Source of the DNA: Edwardsiella hoshinae NBRC 105699 = ATCC 33379
GTDB taxonomy: Bacteria > Pseudomonadota > Gammaproteobacteria > Enterobacterales > Enterobacteriaceae
Direction: 5' to 3'
Length of the DNA stretch: 64,000 nucleotides
Assembly: GCF_000474215.1 (NCBI RefSeq)
Contig: NZ_BAUC01000021.1
Location: 62,001-126,000 of the forward strand
The position numbers and the translations under genes were made by a program. Of this stretch, positions 17,264 through 27,951 are shown in pieces (positions within the stretch are counted from its first letter, which is position 1; each line of letters starts with the position of its first letter). The notes under the pieces were generated by a model. It was not told where the DNA came from, did no database searches, and saw only the letters and a program-made list of their open reading frames with translations.

Positions 17264-17346
17264 ACCGCAATAAAGTCAAGGAAGCGTAAATATTTATACA
17301 TCTACATTTACAAAACCCCAGCACTTCCCCCGCGGCGCTCACGCGA

Positions 17347-18870
17347 TTATTCTGCCGCCATCAGCCTACGGTACTCATCATAGGCGTACAAGTCTGTCAT
17401 GCCGCTGATATAGTCCTGAATCAAGCGAGCGCGGTAATAATATTCCTGTACCCTCAGCGCCTCCCCGGACAACGACGCCAAACCATCCACGGCTTCGCAA
17501 TAGGCCAAGCGATGCTTCACTGAGAGCTTATGAAATAGCCGGGTTTCAATCAGATAGTCAGGGTGACGGTCATCCTGTACCAGCCGTTGGAACGCCTCGA
17601 AGGGCATCGCCAGCAGCGGGCTATAAATATCCAGCAACCCCTTAATCACCCGATACCCTTGCAGCTCCAGTTGCTCCACCTCGAAATGATTAAATACATG
17701 CTTCAGCGCTACCTGCTTAAATATATTCAGCAGGCGGTACTCTTCCGACCCGGCAGCCAGCAGCGGGCCATTAAAGGCACCAACAAAAATCTGTTGCAAA
17801 TTATTTAAAAAGCATCTCGCGGCATGAGGCACCAGCAGCTTCATAACATTGACCCGCAGATACATAAAAAAGAGATCGTCCGCGCTGCGCCGCCCATATT
17901 TCTTATTGCAGCGGTCGAAGGCATCCTGCACCGCGACGCTAAACAGATCGCCCGCCATCACCGTCCCCCACTCGGCCTTCAGGTAGCCATACAACTGTTC
18001 GACGCTTAACAGATGCTTCTCCACCGTGTCCTCGAGATCCGCCACGCAGTAAGAGATGTCATCCGCCGCCTCCATGATGTAGGTTAACGGAAAGCGGTGG
18101 TACAACGGCATCGCCACCTGCTGGCGCAGCTGCTCGACGAAGTCCGCCTCAGCCCAATAGTAGCCGGGTTTTTTCATCAGGTAATCGAATGCCTGAGGCA
18201 GCGGCCCCTGCCAATAAGCCGGCCGAGTATACTTCAGTACGCAGGCAGTCTGCGTATAGGTCAAATTCAGTTTCAGCAGGGTATGAATCAGACGAATGGA
18301 CTGGGCGTTACCCTCGAAGTTACTCAGATCGATGCGCAACTGCGCGCGTAGCCGATCCAATGATGCATCACGCCCACTAGGACGTAGAACCGGCACCCGG
18401 CAAGCCTCATCATCCAGCTGGTTATGGCCGTCGGCGCTCACTCCCAGCTCACGGCTAAACCACGCCTTGATCGCCGCCTCACCGAAGTGACCGAACGGCG
18501 GATTGCCCATATCGTGCATCAAGCAGGCCATCTCGACGCAGCTTTCGAAGGCCTCGGTATAGTGCGCCAGCCCCAGCGCCTCGGTGCGCCCCTCTCGGGC
18601 CAGAGAATACAGGATCTCGCGGGCGATATGGCGACCTACCTGTTGCACCTCCATCGAGTGCGTCAGACGCGAACGCACCGCCGCGTTACGCTCCAACGGG
18701 AACACCTGGGTCTTCTGTTGCAGGCGACGAATGGCCGCCGAGTTGATGATACGCCCACGATCGCTTTCGAACTGACGGCTGATCTCATAGGCGTCGTGCA
18801 AGTGCTGTGCATCGCCCGCCGAACGCGCAGGGCGCTGGTAACTGAGTTTGGCGGCGAAATCAATACGCAT
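17347..18870 (-). CDS. dgt: Deoxyguanosinetriphosphate triphosphohydrolase
   Basis: 507 residues from the ATG at 18870, which has AGGAGG seven bases upstream. The longer frame to 18918 lacks such support. Dgt cleaves dGTP to deoxyguanosine and tripolyphosphate. HD-domain metal ligands are visible: His in [13 protein letters not shown], the HD pair in [16 protein letters not shown], and a later Asp in [20 protein letters not shown]. The sequence [20 protein letters not shown] is nearly identical to the E. coli enzyme (505 aa). It is adjacent to degP on one side and divergent from mtn on the other, the same order as in E. coli. Confidence 0.96.
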   Translation of the reverse strand: MRIDFAAKLSYQRPARSAGDAQHLHDAYEISRQFESDRGRIINSAAIRRLQQKTQVFPLERNAAVRSRLTHSMEVQQVGRHIAREILYSLAREGRTEALGLAHYTEAFESCVEMACLMHDMGNPPFGHFGEAAIKAWFSRELGVSADGHNQLDDEACRVPVLRPSGRDASLDRLRAQLRIDLSNFEGNAQSIRLIHTLLKLNLTYTQTACVLKYTRPAYWQGPLPQAFDYLMKKPGYYWAEADFVEQLRQQVAMPLYHRFPLTYIMEAADDISYCVADLEDTVEKHLLSVEQLYGYLKAEWGTVMAGDLFSVAVQDAFDRCNKKYGRRSADDLFFMYLRVNVMKLLVPHAARCFLNNLQQIFVGAFNGPLLAAGSEEYRLLNIFKQVALKHVFNHFEVEQLELQGYRVIKGLLDIYSPLLAMPFEAFQRLVQDDRHPDYLIETRLFHKLSVKHRLAYCEAVDGLASLSGEALRVQEYYYRARLIQDYISGMTDLYAYDEYRRLMAAE

Positions 18871-19066
18871 AGCGAACCTCCTGGCGTCGTGAGCGCGATG
18901 GGCGACGCGCTGCGTCACCGATTTTTCACAGCCTAACAGATATTGGTCTATCTTGCCGCCCTATCCCCCTCCGCGTTCCTCACCACAGCACGCCTCGGCA
19001 GCCGCAACGCGGCTATGGTAGACTGCCGCAATGATCCTTGGTTTTCCCCCTAGAATAGGTATTGAT

Positions 19067-19765
19067 ATGAAAGTAGGCATCATTGGCGCCATGGAGCAGG
19101 AAGTCACGCTGCTGCGCGAACGCATCGAAAACCGCCAGACCCTCACCTTGGCCGGCTGCGAGATCTATACCGGCCGTCTGCATGGTGTCGAAGTGGCGCT
19201 GTTAAAGTCCGGCATCGGCAAAGTCGCGGCAGCAATGGGTACCACCCTGTTGCTGGATCACTGCCAGCCTGACCTGGTGATCAACACGGGCTCTGCTGGC
19301 GGTCTGGCCAGCACCCTGCGCGTCGGCGACATCGTCGTTTCCGACGAAGTACGCTACCACGACGCCGACGTCACGGCCTTCGGCTATCAGCCGGGTCAGA
19401 TGGCCGGCTGCCCGGCGGCCTTTAGCGCCGATGCGGCACTGATCGCCCTGGCTGAACGCTGCATCGGTGCCTTGCAACTGAACGCGGTACGCGGCCTGAT
19501 CTGTAGCGGCGACGCCTTCATCAATGGCGCCGAACCGCTGGCTCGCATCCGCCGCACCTTCCCCCAGGTGGCGGCGGTCGAGATGGAAGCTGCGGCCATC
19601 GGCCACGTCTGCCACGCCTTCGCCACTCCTTTCGTGGTGGTACGTGCCATCTCCGATGTCGCCGATCAAGCGTCCCACCTCAGCTTCGATGAGTTCCTTA
19701 AAGTCGCCGCCGAGCAGTCCACCTTGATGGTGGAGGCCATGCTGCGCGAACTGGCCCAGCAGTAA
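19067..19765 (+). CDS. mtn: 5'-methylthioadenosine / S-adenosylhomocysteine nucleosidase
   Basis: 232 residues from the ATG at 19067 ([13 protein letters not shown]), the same start and length as E. coli MtnN/Pfs. The upstream frame from 19031 is not conserved. The enzyme removes adenine from methylthioadenosine and S-adenosylhomocysteine, recycling by-products of methylation and supplying S-ribosylhomocysteine for autoinducer-2. Key residues: Glu12 in AMEQEV, the ribose-binding segment [12 protein letters not shown] with the functional Met-Glu pair, and Asp197 in [10 protein letters not shown]. It is followed three bases later by btuF, as in E. coli, so the two are cotranscribed. Confidence 0.96.
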   Translation: MKVGIIGAMEQEVTLLRERIENRQTLTLAGCEIYTGRLHGVEVALLKSGIGKVAAAMGTTLLLDHCQPDLVINTGSAGGLASTLRVGDIVVSDEVRYHDADVTAFGYQPGQMAGCPAAFSADAALIALAERCIGALQLNAVRGLICSGDAFINGAEPLARIRRTFPQVAAVEMEAAAIGHVCHAFATPFVVVRAISDVADQASHLSFDEFLKVAAEQSTLMVEAMLRELAQQ

Positions 19766-19768
19766 GCC

Positions 19769-20629
19769 ATGGCCGCCCTACGCCAGACAGATCGCCGGCG
19801 CGGGATGGGCGGCAACGCGCTGCTCGCCCTGCTGCTCGGCGCCAGCCTGTGCGCCCCGCTGTGGGCGGCGGCACTGCGCGTCATCAGCCTCTCGCCACAT
19901 ACCACCGAATTGGCCTACGCCGCCGGGCTGGGCGAACGTATGGTGGCTGTCAGCGCCTACTCCGACTATCCCCCCGCCGCGGCCAAGTTGGAAAAGGTGG
20001 CGTCGTGGAACGGGATCAATCTGGAGCGGATCTTGGCATTGAAACCCGATCTGATCCTGGCCTGGCACGGCGGCAACCCGCGCCGGGCGATCGATCAGCT
20101 CGCCGCCTTCGGTATTCCGATCTTCTACGCCGATCCCCAACGGGTCAGCCAGATCGCCGACGATCTCGACCGACTCGCCGCCTACAGCCCCCATCCGGAG
20201 CAAGCGCACCAGGCTGCGACTGCGTTTCGCCAGCGACTGGATGAATTGCGCCAACGCTATGCGCAAGGGGCGCCGTTGCGGGTGATGATGCAGTTTGGCA
20301 GCCAGCCCCTGTTCTCCACCTCCGGCCAGACGTTGCAGAGCGATCTGCTGACGCTGTGTGGAGCGCACAATATCTTTGCCCAAAGCCCAGTACCCTGGCC
20401 GCAGGTGAGCCGCGAACAGGTGATCGCGCGCCATCCCCAGGCGATCGTCATCGGCGGTGATGCCAAGCAGGCCGCCAGTGTCGCCGCTTTCTGGCGCCCG
20501 CAATTGACAGTGCCGGTGATCGCCGTCGAGCGCGACTGGCTCAATCGCAGCGGGCCACGCATTCTTCTGGCCGCGGAGTCACTCTGCGCTCAGTTACAGG
20601 CGTTACCCCGCCCTCAGCCCGCCTCTTAG
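19769..20629 (+). CDS. btuF: Periplasmic vitamin B12-binding protein
   Basis: 286 residues, a helical-backbone class III binding protein that passes cobalamin to the BtuCD importer. An N-terminal signal peptide (about 12-34, [19 protein letters not shown]) is followed by [20 protein letters not shown] and the conserved [36 protein letters not shown] 19769 is three bases after the mtn stop. An internal ATG at residue 13 (MGGNALL) could be the true start. Its partners btuC and btuD are not in this window. The residues SWNGIN and the second lobe ([20 protein letters not shown]) are typical of BtuF. Confidence 0.93.
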   Translation: MAALRQTDRRRGMGGNALLALLLGASLCAPLWAAALRVISLSPHTTELAYAAGLGERMVAVSAYSDYPPAAAKLEKVASWNGINLERILALKPDLILAWHGGNPRRAIDQLAAFGIPIFYADPQRVSQIADDLDRLAAYSPHPEQAHQAATAFRQRLDELRQRYAQGAPLRVMMQFGSQPLFSTSGQTLQSDLLTLCGAHNIFAQSPVPWPQVSREQVIARHPQAIVIGGDAKQAASVAAFWRPQLTVPVIAVERDWLNRSGPRILLAAESLCAQLQALPRPQPAS

Positions 20630-20917
20630 CCTCCCCGGGCGCGCCGCCGCGCGCCCTATTTTCCGCCGTCAGCGCCTTCCCCCTTGTCAGACAAAAGGCC
20701 GCCAGATTCGGTGGGATCCGCCATCGGCGCGAGCCACCGCACAGAATAGCGAAAAGCCCGTCCGCCATCGCCTTACCGGCATGGCAACGCCGCGTTTTTC
20801 ACGCTATCTTATGCGCCGCCTCTGCAAGGTGATTTCCAATAAAAACAATAAGATCACAAATCATTATCGCGACAATCAATTCTGCCGGAGGTTGGCGGCA
20901 TTAACGAGGTCAAAGTT

Positions 20918-21529
20918 ATGCTGGTTTATTGGTTAGATATTTTGGGTACCGCCGTCTTTGCCATCTCCGGCGTCCTGTTGGCGGGGAAGCTACGTATGGA
21001 TCCCTTCGGGGTTTTGGTGCTGGGAGTGGTGACCGCTGTGGGAGGGGGTACCATTCGCGACATGGCGCTGGATAACGGCCCAGTATTTTGGGTACGCGAT
21101 CCGACGGATCTGGTTGTGGCGATGGTCACCTGCCTGTTAACCATCGTATTAGTACGCCAACCCCGCCGCTTGCCCGGTTGGGTATTACCCGTATTGGATG
21201 CCGTCGGCTTGGCGGTCTTTGTCGGCATCGGGGTCAATAAGGCCTTCGCCGCAGGGGCGGGGCCGATGATCGCCGTCTGTATGGGGGTGATCACCGGCGT
21301 CGGTGGCGGTATCATCCGCGACGTACTGGCGCGAGAAATCCCGATGATCCTGCGTACCGAGATCTACGCCACCGCCTGCATCATCGGCGGTATCGTCCAT
21401 GTCACCGGATATGTGATCTTCGGGATACCGCTGCAACAGGCGATGATGCTGGGCATGATCATCACCCTGGGGATTCGGCTGGCCGCCATCCGCTGGCACC
21501 TGAAGCTGCCTACCTTTACTCTTGACTGA
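20918..21529 (+). CDS. yadS: TRIC/UPF0126-family inner-membrane protein YadS
   Basis: 203 residues with seven predicted spans made of two repeats. Each repeat has a glycine-rich hinge: GVVTAVGGGTIRDMALD and GVITGVGGGIIRDVLAR. These match E. coli YadS nearly throughout. The fold is that of trimeric intracellular cation channels; the bacterial role is unsettled. ATG 20918 is preceded by a GAGG-type ribosome site. The 288 bp before it (20630-20917) include a GC-rich part and then an AT-rich stretch that should hold the promoter. It lies between btuF and erpA as in E. coli. Confidence 0.92.
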   Translation: MLVYWLDILGTAVFAISGVLLAGKLRMDPFGVLVLGVVTAVGGGTIRDMALDNGPVFWVRDPTDLVVAMVTCLLTIVLVRQPRRLPGWVLPVLDAVGLAVFVGIGVNKAFAAGAGPMIAVCMGVITGVGGGIIRDVLAREIPMILRTEIYATACIIGGIVHVTGYVIFGIPLQQAMMLGMIITLGIRLAAIRWHLKLPTFTLD

Positions 21530-21643
21530 CGCCTGTGGTATGAGGCGCGAATATAGTGCCCCACGCGGCAGCGCAGGAAGCGGTCAACGACTAGCGATCC
21601 GCACGCTGGGGCTTTCGGCGTCACCACAGGCTTGGATTCGCGC

Positions 21644-21679
21644 ATAAAAAAATGGCGCCCTCCATAGGAGGGTGCCATT
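21644..21679 (-). terminator. erpA terminator
   Basis: Read leftwards, AATGGCACCCTCC-TATG-GGAGGGCGCCATT is followed by a T-run, about 25 bases past the erpA stop. Confidence 0.9.
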
Positions 21680-21703
21680 GTGATTAGCCGTTAGCCTGAC
21701 GGC

Positions 21704-22048
21704 TCAGATACTGAACGACGAGCCGCAACCACAGGTGGTCTTGGCGTTCGGGTTATTCACGATGAAACGTGACCCTTCCAGCCCCTCGGTATAGTCCACC
21801 GTGCCGCCTACCAGGTATTGCAAGCTCATCGCATCAACGACCAGCGCTACACCCTGGTTTTCGATGGTCATGTCACCATCATTGATCTTATCGTCGAAAG
21901 TAAAACCGTACTGAAAGCCGCTACAACCGCCACCGGTAATGTACACACGCAGCTTCAGGTTCGGGTTATCCTCATCCGCGATCAGCGATTTCACCTTATT
22001 TGCCGCCGCATCGGTAAATTGCAACGGCACTGCCATTTCATCACTCAT
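21704..22048 (-). CDS. erpA: A-type iron-sulfur carrier ErpA
   Basis: 114 residues. ErpA delivers Fe-S clusters to apoproteins such as IspG (also in this window). The three ligand cysteines are present: one in [12 protein letters not shown] and two in the C-terminal CGCGSSFSI. The sequence matches E. coli ErpA almost exactly ([30 protein letters not shown]). It is monocistronic with a terminator, convergent with yadS. E. coli erpA is repressed by IscR; the 106 bp upstream (22049-22154) were not found to contain a convincing IscR site. Confidence 0.97.
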   Translation of the reverse strand: MSDEMAVPLQFTDAAANKVKSLIADEDNPNLKLRVYITGGGCSGFQYGFTFDDKINDGDMTIENQGVALVVDAMSLQYLVGGTVDYTEGLEGSRFIVNNPNAKTTCGCGSSFSI

Positions 22049-22154
22049 TGATTGCTCCAGCCAGTGTACCTATCAGAATGCCGCTTGGCGTCGGGCATAC
22101 TGACTCATCGGGCGATTATCCAATACCCGACTAATCCATTCAAGTATTGTGCGC

Positions 22155-23579
22155 TTATTGCCCACTCTGCTCCGCCCGTTTCTGCGCATCCTGCTGCTCC
22201 TGCATCTGACGGTGCAACGTCCGCTCCAAGATACGGGAGTATAACGGTTTGCCACCCAAAAACTGCGCCAGTAGTGTAGCGCCAAGACAGGTAATGATCA
22301 TCGGCAAAATAAGCTGATAGTTATCGGTCATTTCCAGCACCAGCACAATACCGGTCAACGGCGCACGCACCGTAGCGGCGAACAACGCCCCCATCCCGGC
22401 GATGGCGAAGGTACCTGGGTCGATGCCGTAATGCGGAAACAGATAGGCCGCCGCCATGCCGAAAGCGGTGCCCAGCAAGGTGCCGAGCGCCAACATCGGG
22501 GCAAAGATCCCGCCCGGCGCACCGGAGCCGAAGCATAGCAACGTGGTCACCACTCGAGCGATAAAGATAAACAGCAACATGCCGACCGTATAGTTGCCTT
22601 CTGCCGCGATAGGGATCAAAGCAAAACCGCCGCCGGCCGCCTCCTGCTGGATCAGGCCCAATGCCCCGCACAGACCGCCTAGCGCCGCGCCGATCAGCAT
22701 CAACTTACGCCAGTCACCGCCATGCATCCGCATGAACATATCCTGGGTACGGAATACCCCCTGGTTGAACAGCACGCCAACGATGCCGAACACCATGCCC
22801 AACACCAGATAAAGCCACAGGGTGTTGATTTCGGCTACGCCCAGCCGCCCGACCTCGATCACCGAGTGTTCGCCATTGAAGAAGCGGAACACCACGCAGG
22901 ACATGATCACGCCGATGAACACCGCCTTGATCGACACCAGGCTATAGTGGAACTGGGGGCGCATCTCTTCAATGATGAACAGGATACCGGCCAGCGGAGC
23001 GTTGAAGGCGGCGGTCAGACCCGCCGCCGCCCCCGTGGCTAACAGGGTATGACGCGTCTCATTGTCGCGCTTAGGCAGACGGAACAGGTCATACACCATC
23101 TGCCCGAGGTTGCCGCCCATCTGTACCGTCGGCCCCTCTCGCCCCAACACCATGCCGGCGCCGAGGGTCCCCATCCCGCCGAAGAACTTCACCGGGATCA
23201 CACGCCACCAACGTGCCGGACGCAGATCTTCCAGCGCCCCCTCAATCTCCGGGATCCCCGATCCCCCCGCCTCGGGGGCGAAACGACGCACCAGGTAATA
23301 ACCAAACATTGCCAACACCGCCGATCCCAAGATCGCCGCCGGCCAGACGATATACCAGTAATTGGCGACCTCGGCCAGACTGGCCAAACGCTGCTGCTGC
23401 ACCCAGTCCACACTACGCTCAAAGGCAACGCCCATGAGCCCGGCCAAGGTTCCCACGATCGCCGCCAGCACCAAGGTGGCGAGCGGTGTCTTATCCCGGT
23501 GTATTACGCGTCTCAGCACGCTACTGCGCCGTAAACGGGGCGTCATCGGCTGAGAGCTCGAGTCTTGTTGCGTAGTCAT
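22155..23579 (-). CDS. clcA: Chloride/proton exchange transporter ClcA
   Basis: 474 residues, an inner-membrane CLC antiporter (two Cl- out per H+ in) used in extreme acid resistance. Conserved elements: the selectivity segment [15 protein letters not shown], the gating glutamate in [11 protein letters not shown] (E148 in E. coli), the proton glutamate in [12 protein letters not shown] (E203) and [16 protein letters not shown]. About 18 membrane helices are expected. The C-terminal tail ([19 protein letters not shown]) is polar. It lies between erpA and hemL as in E. coli. About 225 bp separate it from the divergent hemL, the space for both promoters. Confidence 0.96.
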   Translation of the reverse strand: MTTQQDSSSQPMTPRLRRSSVLRRVIHRDKTPLATLVLAAIVGTLAGLMGVAFERSVDWVQQQRLASLAEVANYWYIVWPAAILGSAVLAMFGYYLVRRFAPEAGGSGIPEIEGALEDLRPARWWRVIPVKFFGGMGTLGAGMVLGREGPTVQMGGNLGQMVYDLFRLPKRDNETRHTLLATGAAAGLTAAFNAPLAGILFIIEEMRPQFHYSLVSIKAVFIGVIMSCVVFRFFNGEHSVIEVGRLGVAEINTLWLYLVLGMVFGIVGVLFNQGVFRTQDMFMRMHGGDWRKLMLIGAALGGLCGALGLIQQEAAGGGFALIPIAAEGNYTVGMLLFIFIARVVTTLLCFGSGAPGGIFAPMLALGTLLGTAFGMAAAYLFPHYGIDPGTFAIAGMGALFAATVRAPLTGIVLVLEMTDNYQLILPMIITCLGATLLAQFLGGKPLYSRILERTLHRQMQEQQDAQKRAEQSGQ

Positions 23580-23805
23580 AGTTAATTCAGTCAGTGAAGT
23601 TGGTCAAGGAATAGATAAATAGTACAAATAGGTTGAGCATTTTACTCTCTCTGGAGGGCGCCGTCTCCGCAAAGTATTAGACAATGTCTCTAACAGCAAA
23701 AATCAACACGATGCCATGGCACACCACGACGCATTTCATCTCGCGGCAGACTTCTTTAGAATAGCATAGGGTTATTTCTCTATTTTTATCAGCCTGGAGC
23801 CGAGA

Positions 23806-25089
23806 ATGAATAAGTCCGAACGACTGTATGAGCAGGCCAAAACGCTAATCCCCGGCGGAGTGAACTCCCCGGTTCGCGCCTTTACCGGCGTTGGCGGTAC
23901 GCCGCTGTTTATCGAACGGGCCGACGGCGCCTACCTGTATGATGCCGATGGTAAGGCCTACATCGACTACGTAGGCTCCTGGGGACCGATGATCTTGGGG
24001 CACAACCATCCGGCGATCCGTGACGCGGTGATCGCCGCCGTCGAACGCGGGCTAAGCTTCGGTGCCCCGACCGAGATGGAGGTGCGCATGGCCGAGCTGG
24101 TGACCTCACTGATCGACAGCATGGACATGGTACGCATGGTGAACTCCGGCACCGAAGCCACCATGAGCGCCATCCGCCTGGCGCGTGGCTTTACTGGCCG
24201 CGATAAGATCATCAAGTTCGAAGGTTGCTACCATGGCCACGCCGATCACCTACTGGTCAAGGCCGGCTCCGGCGCCCTGACCCTGGGTCAGCCCAACTCA
24301 CCGGGCGTACCGGCCGACTTCGCCAAGCACACCTTGACCTGCCAGTACAATGATCTGGCGTCGGTGCGCGCCGCCTTCGCCCAGTATCCGCAAGAGATCG
24401 CCTGTATCATCGTCGAGCCGGTAGCCGGCAATATGAACTGTATTCCGCCTCAGCCAGGCTTCCTGCAAGGCTTACGCGAACTGTGCGATCAGTATGGTGC
24501 GCTGTTGATCATCGACGAGGTGATGACTGGCTTCCGCGTCGCCCTGGGGGGCGCGCAGGCGTACTACGACGTTACTCCAGATCTCACCTGCCTGGGCAAG
24601 ATCATCGGTGGCGGCATGCCGGTAGGCGCCTTCGGCGGACGCCGTGAGGTGATGGAAGCGCTCGCGCCGACCGGCCCGGTCTACCAGGCCGGTACCCTGT
24701 CCGGCAACCCGGTCGCCATGGCCGCCGGCTATGCCTGCCTGAACGAAATCAACCAGCCGGGCATCTACCCGCAGTTGACTGAGCTAACCGACAACCTGGC
24801 CGCGGGCCTACTGGCCGCCGCGCATGAAGAGGGCATTCCGTTGGTGGTGAACCACGTCGGCGGCATGTTCGGCATCTTCTTTACCGATCAGCCCAGTGTA
24901 ACCGGCTACCAAGACGTGCTGCGTTGCGACGCCGAGCGCTTCAAGCGCTTCTTCCACCTGATGCTGGAAGAGGGAATCTACCTGGCACCGTCCGCCTTCG
25001 AGGCGGGCTTCATGTCCCTGGCCCATAGCCAGGAGGACATCCAGAAGACCATCGACGCCGCCCGCCGCAGCTTCGCTAAGATGAAGTAA
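23806..25089 (+). CDS. hemL: Glutamate-1-semialdehyde 2,1-aminomutase
   Basis: 427 residues; PLP enzyme that turns glutamate-1-semialdehyde into 5-aminolevulinate, the second step of the C5 haem pathway. Key segments: [12 protein letters not shown] near the N-terminus, [18 protein letters not shown], the PLP aspartate in [14 protein letters not shown], the Schiff-base lysine in [17 protein letters not shown] (about 265), and [13 protein letters not shown]. Length equals E. coli HemL (426). GGAG lies before the ATG. A strong terminator follows, and then the gene order leaves the E. coli pattern. Confidence 0.97.
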   Translation: MNKSERLYEQAKTLIPGGVNSPVRAFTGVGGTPLFIERADGAYLYDADGKAYIDYVGSWGPMILGHNHPAIRDAVIAAVERGLSFGAPTEMEVRMAELVTSLIDSMDMVRMVNSGTEATMSAIRLARGFTGRDKIIKFEGCYHGHADHLLVKAGSGALTLGQPNSPGVPADFAKHTLTCQYNDLASVRAAFAQYPQEIACIIVEPVAGNMNCIPPQPGFLQGLRELCDQYGALLIIDEVMTGFRVALGGAQAYYDVTPDLTCLGKIIGGGMPVGAFGGRREVMEALAPTGPVYQAGTLSGNPVAMAAGYACLNEINQPGIYPQLTELTDNLAAGLLAAAHEEGIPLVVNHVGGMFGIFFTDQPSVTGYQDVLRCDAERFKRFFHLMLEEGIYLAPSAFEAGFMSLAHSQEDIQKTIDAARRSFAKMK

Positions 25090-25115
25090 GCGCGCACGTC
25101 GCTTTCCTGTGTAGC

Positions 25116-25145
25116 AAGGCGGGTCTCAGCCCGCCTTTCTGTTTT
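25116..25145 (+). terminator. hemL terminator
   Basis: AAGGCGGG-TCTCAG-CCCGCCTT followed by TCTGTTTT, 26 bases past the hemL stop. Confidence 0.9.
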
Positions 25146-25238
25146 CCGCGTATGCCCCATTCTGTCTCCCGCTCACGGCGCTACTCCTCATATTACGCGA
25201 CAATCCGTCGAGAGCCCGATCCTTATGGGGAAACGAGG

Positions 25239-26207
25239 CTATTCCCCATTATCTTCCGCCGGATACGGCCCAAGGAAGCGCACACCGTTAAAGTGGATCA
25301 GGTGCGATGGTGCATCGGCCACCCACACCTCGGTCTCCCACGCAATTTCGCCCAAGTAGCGGCTCATAATAGTGCGGTTAGGGAAAGCGGTCACATAGAC
25401 CAGCCCGGCCTTAGCGCTGGCAAAGAGTTTAGCGAGTTCGACGTGACGCTTGCCATCAACCGGGCCATGACTGGTGACAGACTCCACCAGCAACAACCAA
25501 TTTTTTTCGGTAAAATGTAAAACCACATCGGGCATCTTACCGTGTAAATCTACATCCACGCCCAACTCGGCCAACAGTTCGGCATCGAAATAGCCCCACT
25601 TGTCGCCGGTGTCACCGGCATAGATCAGCACGCTCCCTGGCGCAAAACGCGGGGCGAACGCTTCGATGATATCCCGGATAAGTTCGCTGTGTTCGCCTGG
25701 GCTCAGGGTGATTTTCTTGCCCGGCGCAATCTCGACCGGGATGCGGTTCTGCTCGCGCGCTTTCGCGTACTTGGCCACCAGCGTTTCACGCTCAGCCAAA
25801 TAAGCCGTGAGATTGTCGCGCCACTGCGCGGAGCCGAAACTGCGCAGTAGGTTAAGGGCTGCGGGTTCGACTTGATAAACGGCCTTTGGGCTATTCACCG
25901 GACGGTCTGGCTTGTCCGGGTTATAGAGAGCCAAGCTAGCATCACAGAACTGGTGCATGGTCTGACGTCGGAAAGTCTCGCGGGTATTCGGCGCATACGT
26001 CTTGCCATAGTGCTTACGAACCCAATCCATGATCGGCGTAATCCCCATCAACGGGTTCTCCGCTGCTGACCACGGCTTGTCCGGCGTGAGGTTCAGTAGG
26101 GCTAGCAATGACAATGCTGAGCGCTCGTTTTGCTGCGCACGAGGTAGACCTAGCGACATGATGATCTGATGAGCGGCCTCTATGTAGTCATTCTTCTTAT
26201 CAGTCAT
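25239..26207 (-). CDS. Type II restriction endonuclease, BsuBI/PstI family
   Basis: 322 residues. The C-terminal half carries the family's recognisable core: PGSVLIYAGDTGDKWGYFD, then LGVDVDLHGKMPDVVLHF and NWLLLVESVTSHGPVDGKRH. The D...E-x-x pattern in PDVV and LLVESV is consistent with a metal-binding nuclease site. BsuBI and PstI cut CTGCAG, so that target is likely but unproven. The N-terminal part (about 1-150) is helical and probably helps in recognition or dimerisation. It is translated after the methyltransferase with a four-base overlap (ATGA), which fits methylation before cutting. The pair sits alone between hemL and guaA, two genes not adjacent in E. coli, suggesting horizontal acquisition. 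It is full length with no visible lesion. Confidence 0.88.
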   Translation of the reverse strand: MTDKKNDYIEAAHQIIMSLGLPRAQQNERSALSLLALLNLTPDKPWSAAENPLMGITPIMDWVRKHYGKTYAPNTRETFRRQTMHQFCDASLALYNPDKPDRPVNSPKAVYQVEPAALNLLRSFGSAQWRDNLTAYLAERETLVAKYAKAREQNRIPVEIAPGKKITLSPGEHSELIRDIIEAFAPRFAPGSVLIYAGDTGDKWGYFDAELLAELGVDVDLHGKMPDVVLHFTEKNWLLLVESVTSHGPVDGKRHVELAKLFASAKAGLVYVTAFPNRTIMSRYLGEIAWETEVWVADAPSHLIHFNGVRFLGPYPAEDNGE

Positions 26208-27673
26208 GCGATCAATTTCCCTAATTGTTTATCAATCATGTTCTGCGTAATTTCGCGATGCTGTTTGGCCCACTGACCCAACGCGATCAACGCCTCACGA
26301 CTCGGATACTTCATCCGCTTGAGATCAGTCGCGTTGACCTGCGTATGACCGTTGAAGCGGCGAAAGGTCTCATCCACGGCGCTACTGTTCAGAAACACGG
26401 CCAACCCTCGGGCCAGCGACTCGGGCAAGCCGCGCTTGTTCTCATGAAAAAGATTCATGTGATTTTCAAAACCCAACAGGGTATTCCTCCCAAAAACCGC
26501 AGGATCAACGACACTCGCCACCACTCGGCGCTTTTCCTCCTTTGATGAGAAGCGACGCACCACACAATAAAAACCATTCGGATAAAGCCACTTTTCCGTT
26601 TCAGCGTTACACATGATCGCATTCGGCTTCTTCAAGCCCGGCAACGGCCAGCGCACACCGGTGATGTTCAGGTGCCCGGGATAAATAAGCGGCACTGCGC
26701 CTTCTTCAGGCATGTCTCGCAGGTGCGCTTTCAAACGGAAGTCCACTACCGGCCCGGTCGATACATTGATCCCCATATCGGCCAACGAATAACGCACGGC
26801 AGGGGATAACTCAATAGCGCTTTTCTCTGTCGTGGTGGGTACATGAATGAAACGATCGACGTCATCCGGGAACACGATCCGCTCAAACGGGTGTTCGTTT
26901 GTGGCAAGATCGGTAAAACTATCATCGGTCGAGGTGGTGATCGTCACAGGTCCCTGCTGGCCGCCCCGCTCCAGGTGGATGATGACATTCTCTTGTAACA
27001 CGTTATCGTCCTTAAATGCCTTATTGCGCGCAGCAAAAAGATGCATATGGCGAATGGCTGTATGCGCCAAGATAAAATCACGAAACGGACGGTAGTAGGG
27101 CCCATTACAGAAGCTACGTGGGATGATCGCCACAATCTGGCCGCCCGGTGCAGCCTGCGCCACCGCCAGCGCGACAAAGGCCGAATACAGATTCACCGTC
27201 TCGATGCCAACCGAGCGGAGGGCCAGCCGGTGCGCTGAGTTGCTGTTGATCTTCTTATAGGGCGGATTGAGGATCGCGTGGGTGTAGCTCCTAGCCTGCG
27301 GGCCCTCGGCTGTTGCCAGCGCGATGTAATCCCCAGCAATAACCTCAGCCTTGACCTTGCTATAGGCCGCCAAATGCTGCTTAAGGTATCCCTGTAATTT
27401 CGCGTCCACCTCATAAGCCGTTGCTTCGACAGACTCAAAGCCAAACTCCCCCATCACCCAGCGGTCAAGAAAAGCACAGGACAGCGCGCCGACCCCCGCA
27501 CCAGCATCCAGGAGACGACAGGTCTGCTGACTACTGGCTGGAAACAACGACGCCATAAAGCGAGCCACAGTCGACGGCGTCATAAATTGCCCCAACTCGG
27601 CTTTGTGCTTCTTCGCTGTAGCAGAAGCCACCTTACGGCGCACGTTATCTGCAGTGTCTAGCTGTTGGTTCAT
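26204..27673 (-). CDS. Adenine-N6 DNA methyltransferase, partner of the BsuBI/PstI-type nuclease
   Basis: 489 residues. The S-adenosylmethionine pocket is visible in RLLDAGAGVGALSCAFLDRW (about 54-73), and the catalytic adenine motif NPPY in HAILNPPYKKINSNSAHRLA (about 135). The N-terminal ELGQFMTPSTVARFMASLF is typical of methylases of the PstI/BsuBI and Eco57I-like groups. A target-recognition region (about 300-470) includes YPGHLNITGVRWPLPG and GFENHMNLFH. It should protect the target site, probably CTGCAG, from the following nuclease. ATG 27673 has a weak upstream GGAG. Codon use and base composition look somewhat less GC-rich than the flanking genes. A small controller gene, found with some such systems, was not seen. 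Confidence 0.9.
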   Translation of the reverse strand: MNQQLDTADNVRRKVASATAKKHKAELGQFMTPSTVARFMASLFPASSQQTCRLLDAGAGVGALSCAFLDRWVMGEFGFESVEATAYEVDAKLQGYLKQHLAAYSKVKAEVIAGDYIALATAEGPQARSYTHAILNPPYKKINSNSAHRLALRSVGIETVNLYSAFVALAVAQAAPGGQIVAIIPRSFCNGPYYRPFRDFILAHTAIRHMHLFAARNKAFKDDNVLQENVIIHLERGGQQGPVTITTSTDDSFTDLATNEHPFERIVFPDDVDRFIHVPTTTEKSAIELSPAVRYSLADMGINVSTGPVVDFRLKAHLRDMPEEGAVPLIYPGHLNITGVRWPLPGLKKPNAIMCNAETEKWLYPNGFYCVVRRFSSKEEKRRVVASVVDPAVFGRNTLLGFENHMNLFHENKRGLPESLARGLAVFLNSSAVDETFRRFNGHTQVNATDLKRMKYPSREALIALGQWAKQHREITQNMIDKQLGKLIA

Positions 27674-27676
27674 CCA

Positions 27677-27951
27677 AGCTCCTCATTGATGTGGCGTGAT
27701 GACGCCAACATACTTGTAAAAGACGGTTCGGGACACGCCATAACAACGGGTAACCGCGGCCACCGGTATCAAGGGAGCGCGCAACAGAGCCTTAATCTCG
27801 CCACCTGTTGGTCGTCTAGCTTCAGTTTGCAGCCACAACCTCGGCCACGCACATGAGCCACCGCGAGCCCAGCCTGCTTGAGCTCCTCGCACTGGAGATC
27901 CAGATACGGGGCATCAAGCGATACGCCAGAGCGCTCTATACGTTGCTTCAT
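27677..27951 (-). pseudogene. Frameshifted C-terminal remnant of a serine resolvase/DNA invertase
   Basis: Read leftwards, one frame gives KQAGLAVAHVRGRGCGCKLK then LDDQQVARL, and the next frame continues KALLRAPLIPVAAVTRCYGV then SRTVFYKYVGVITPHQ and a stop. Joined, these form the end of the catalytic-domain E-helix, the basic GR-rich linker and the helix-turn-helix of Tn3-type resolvases and invertases. A one-base loss near 27797-27800 breaks the frame. The residues before KQAGLA (MKQRIERSGVSLDAPYLDLQ) do not resemble the catalytic domain, which is missing. It lies immediately upstream of the methyltransferase and is most likely debris of the element that brought in the restriction-modification genes. 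Confidence 0.7.
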
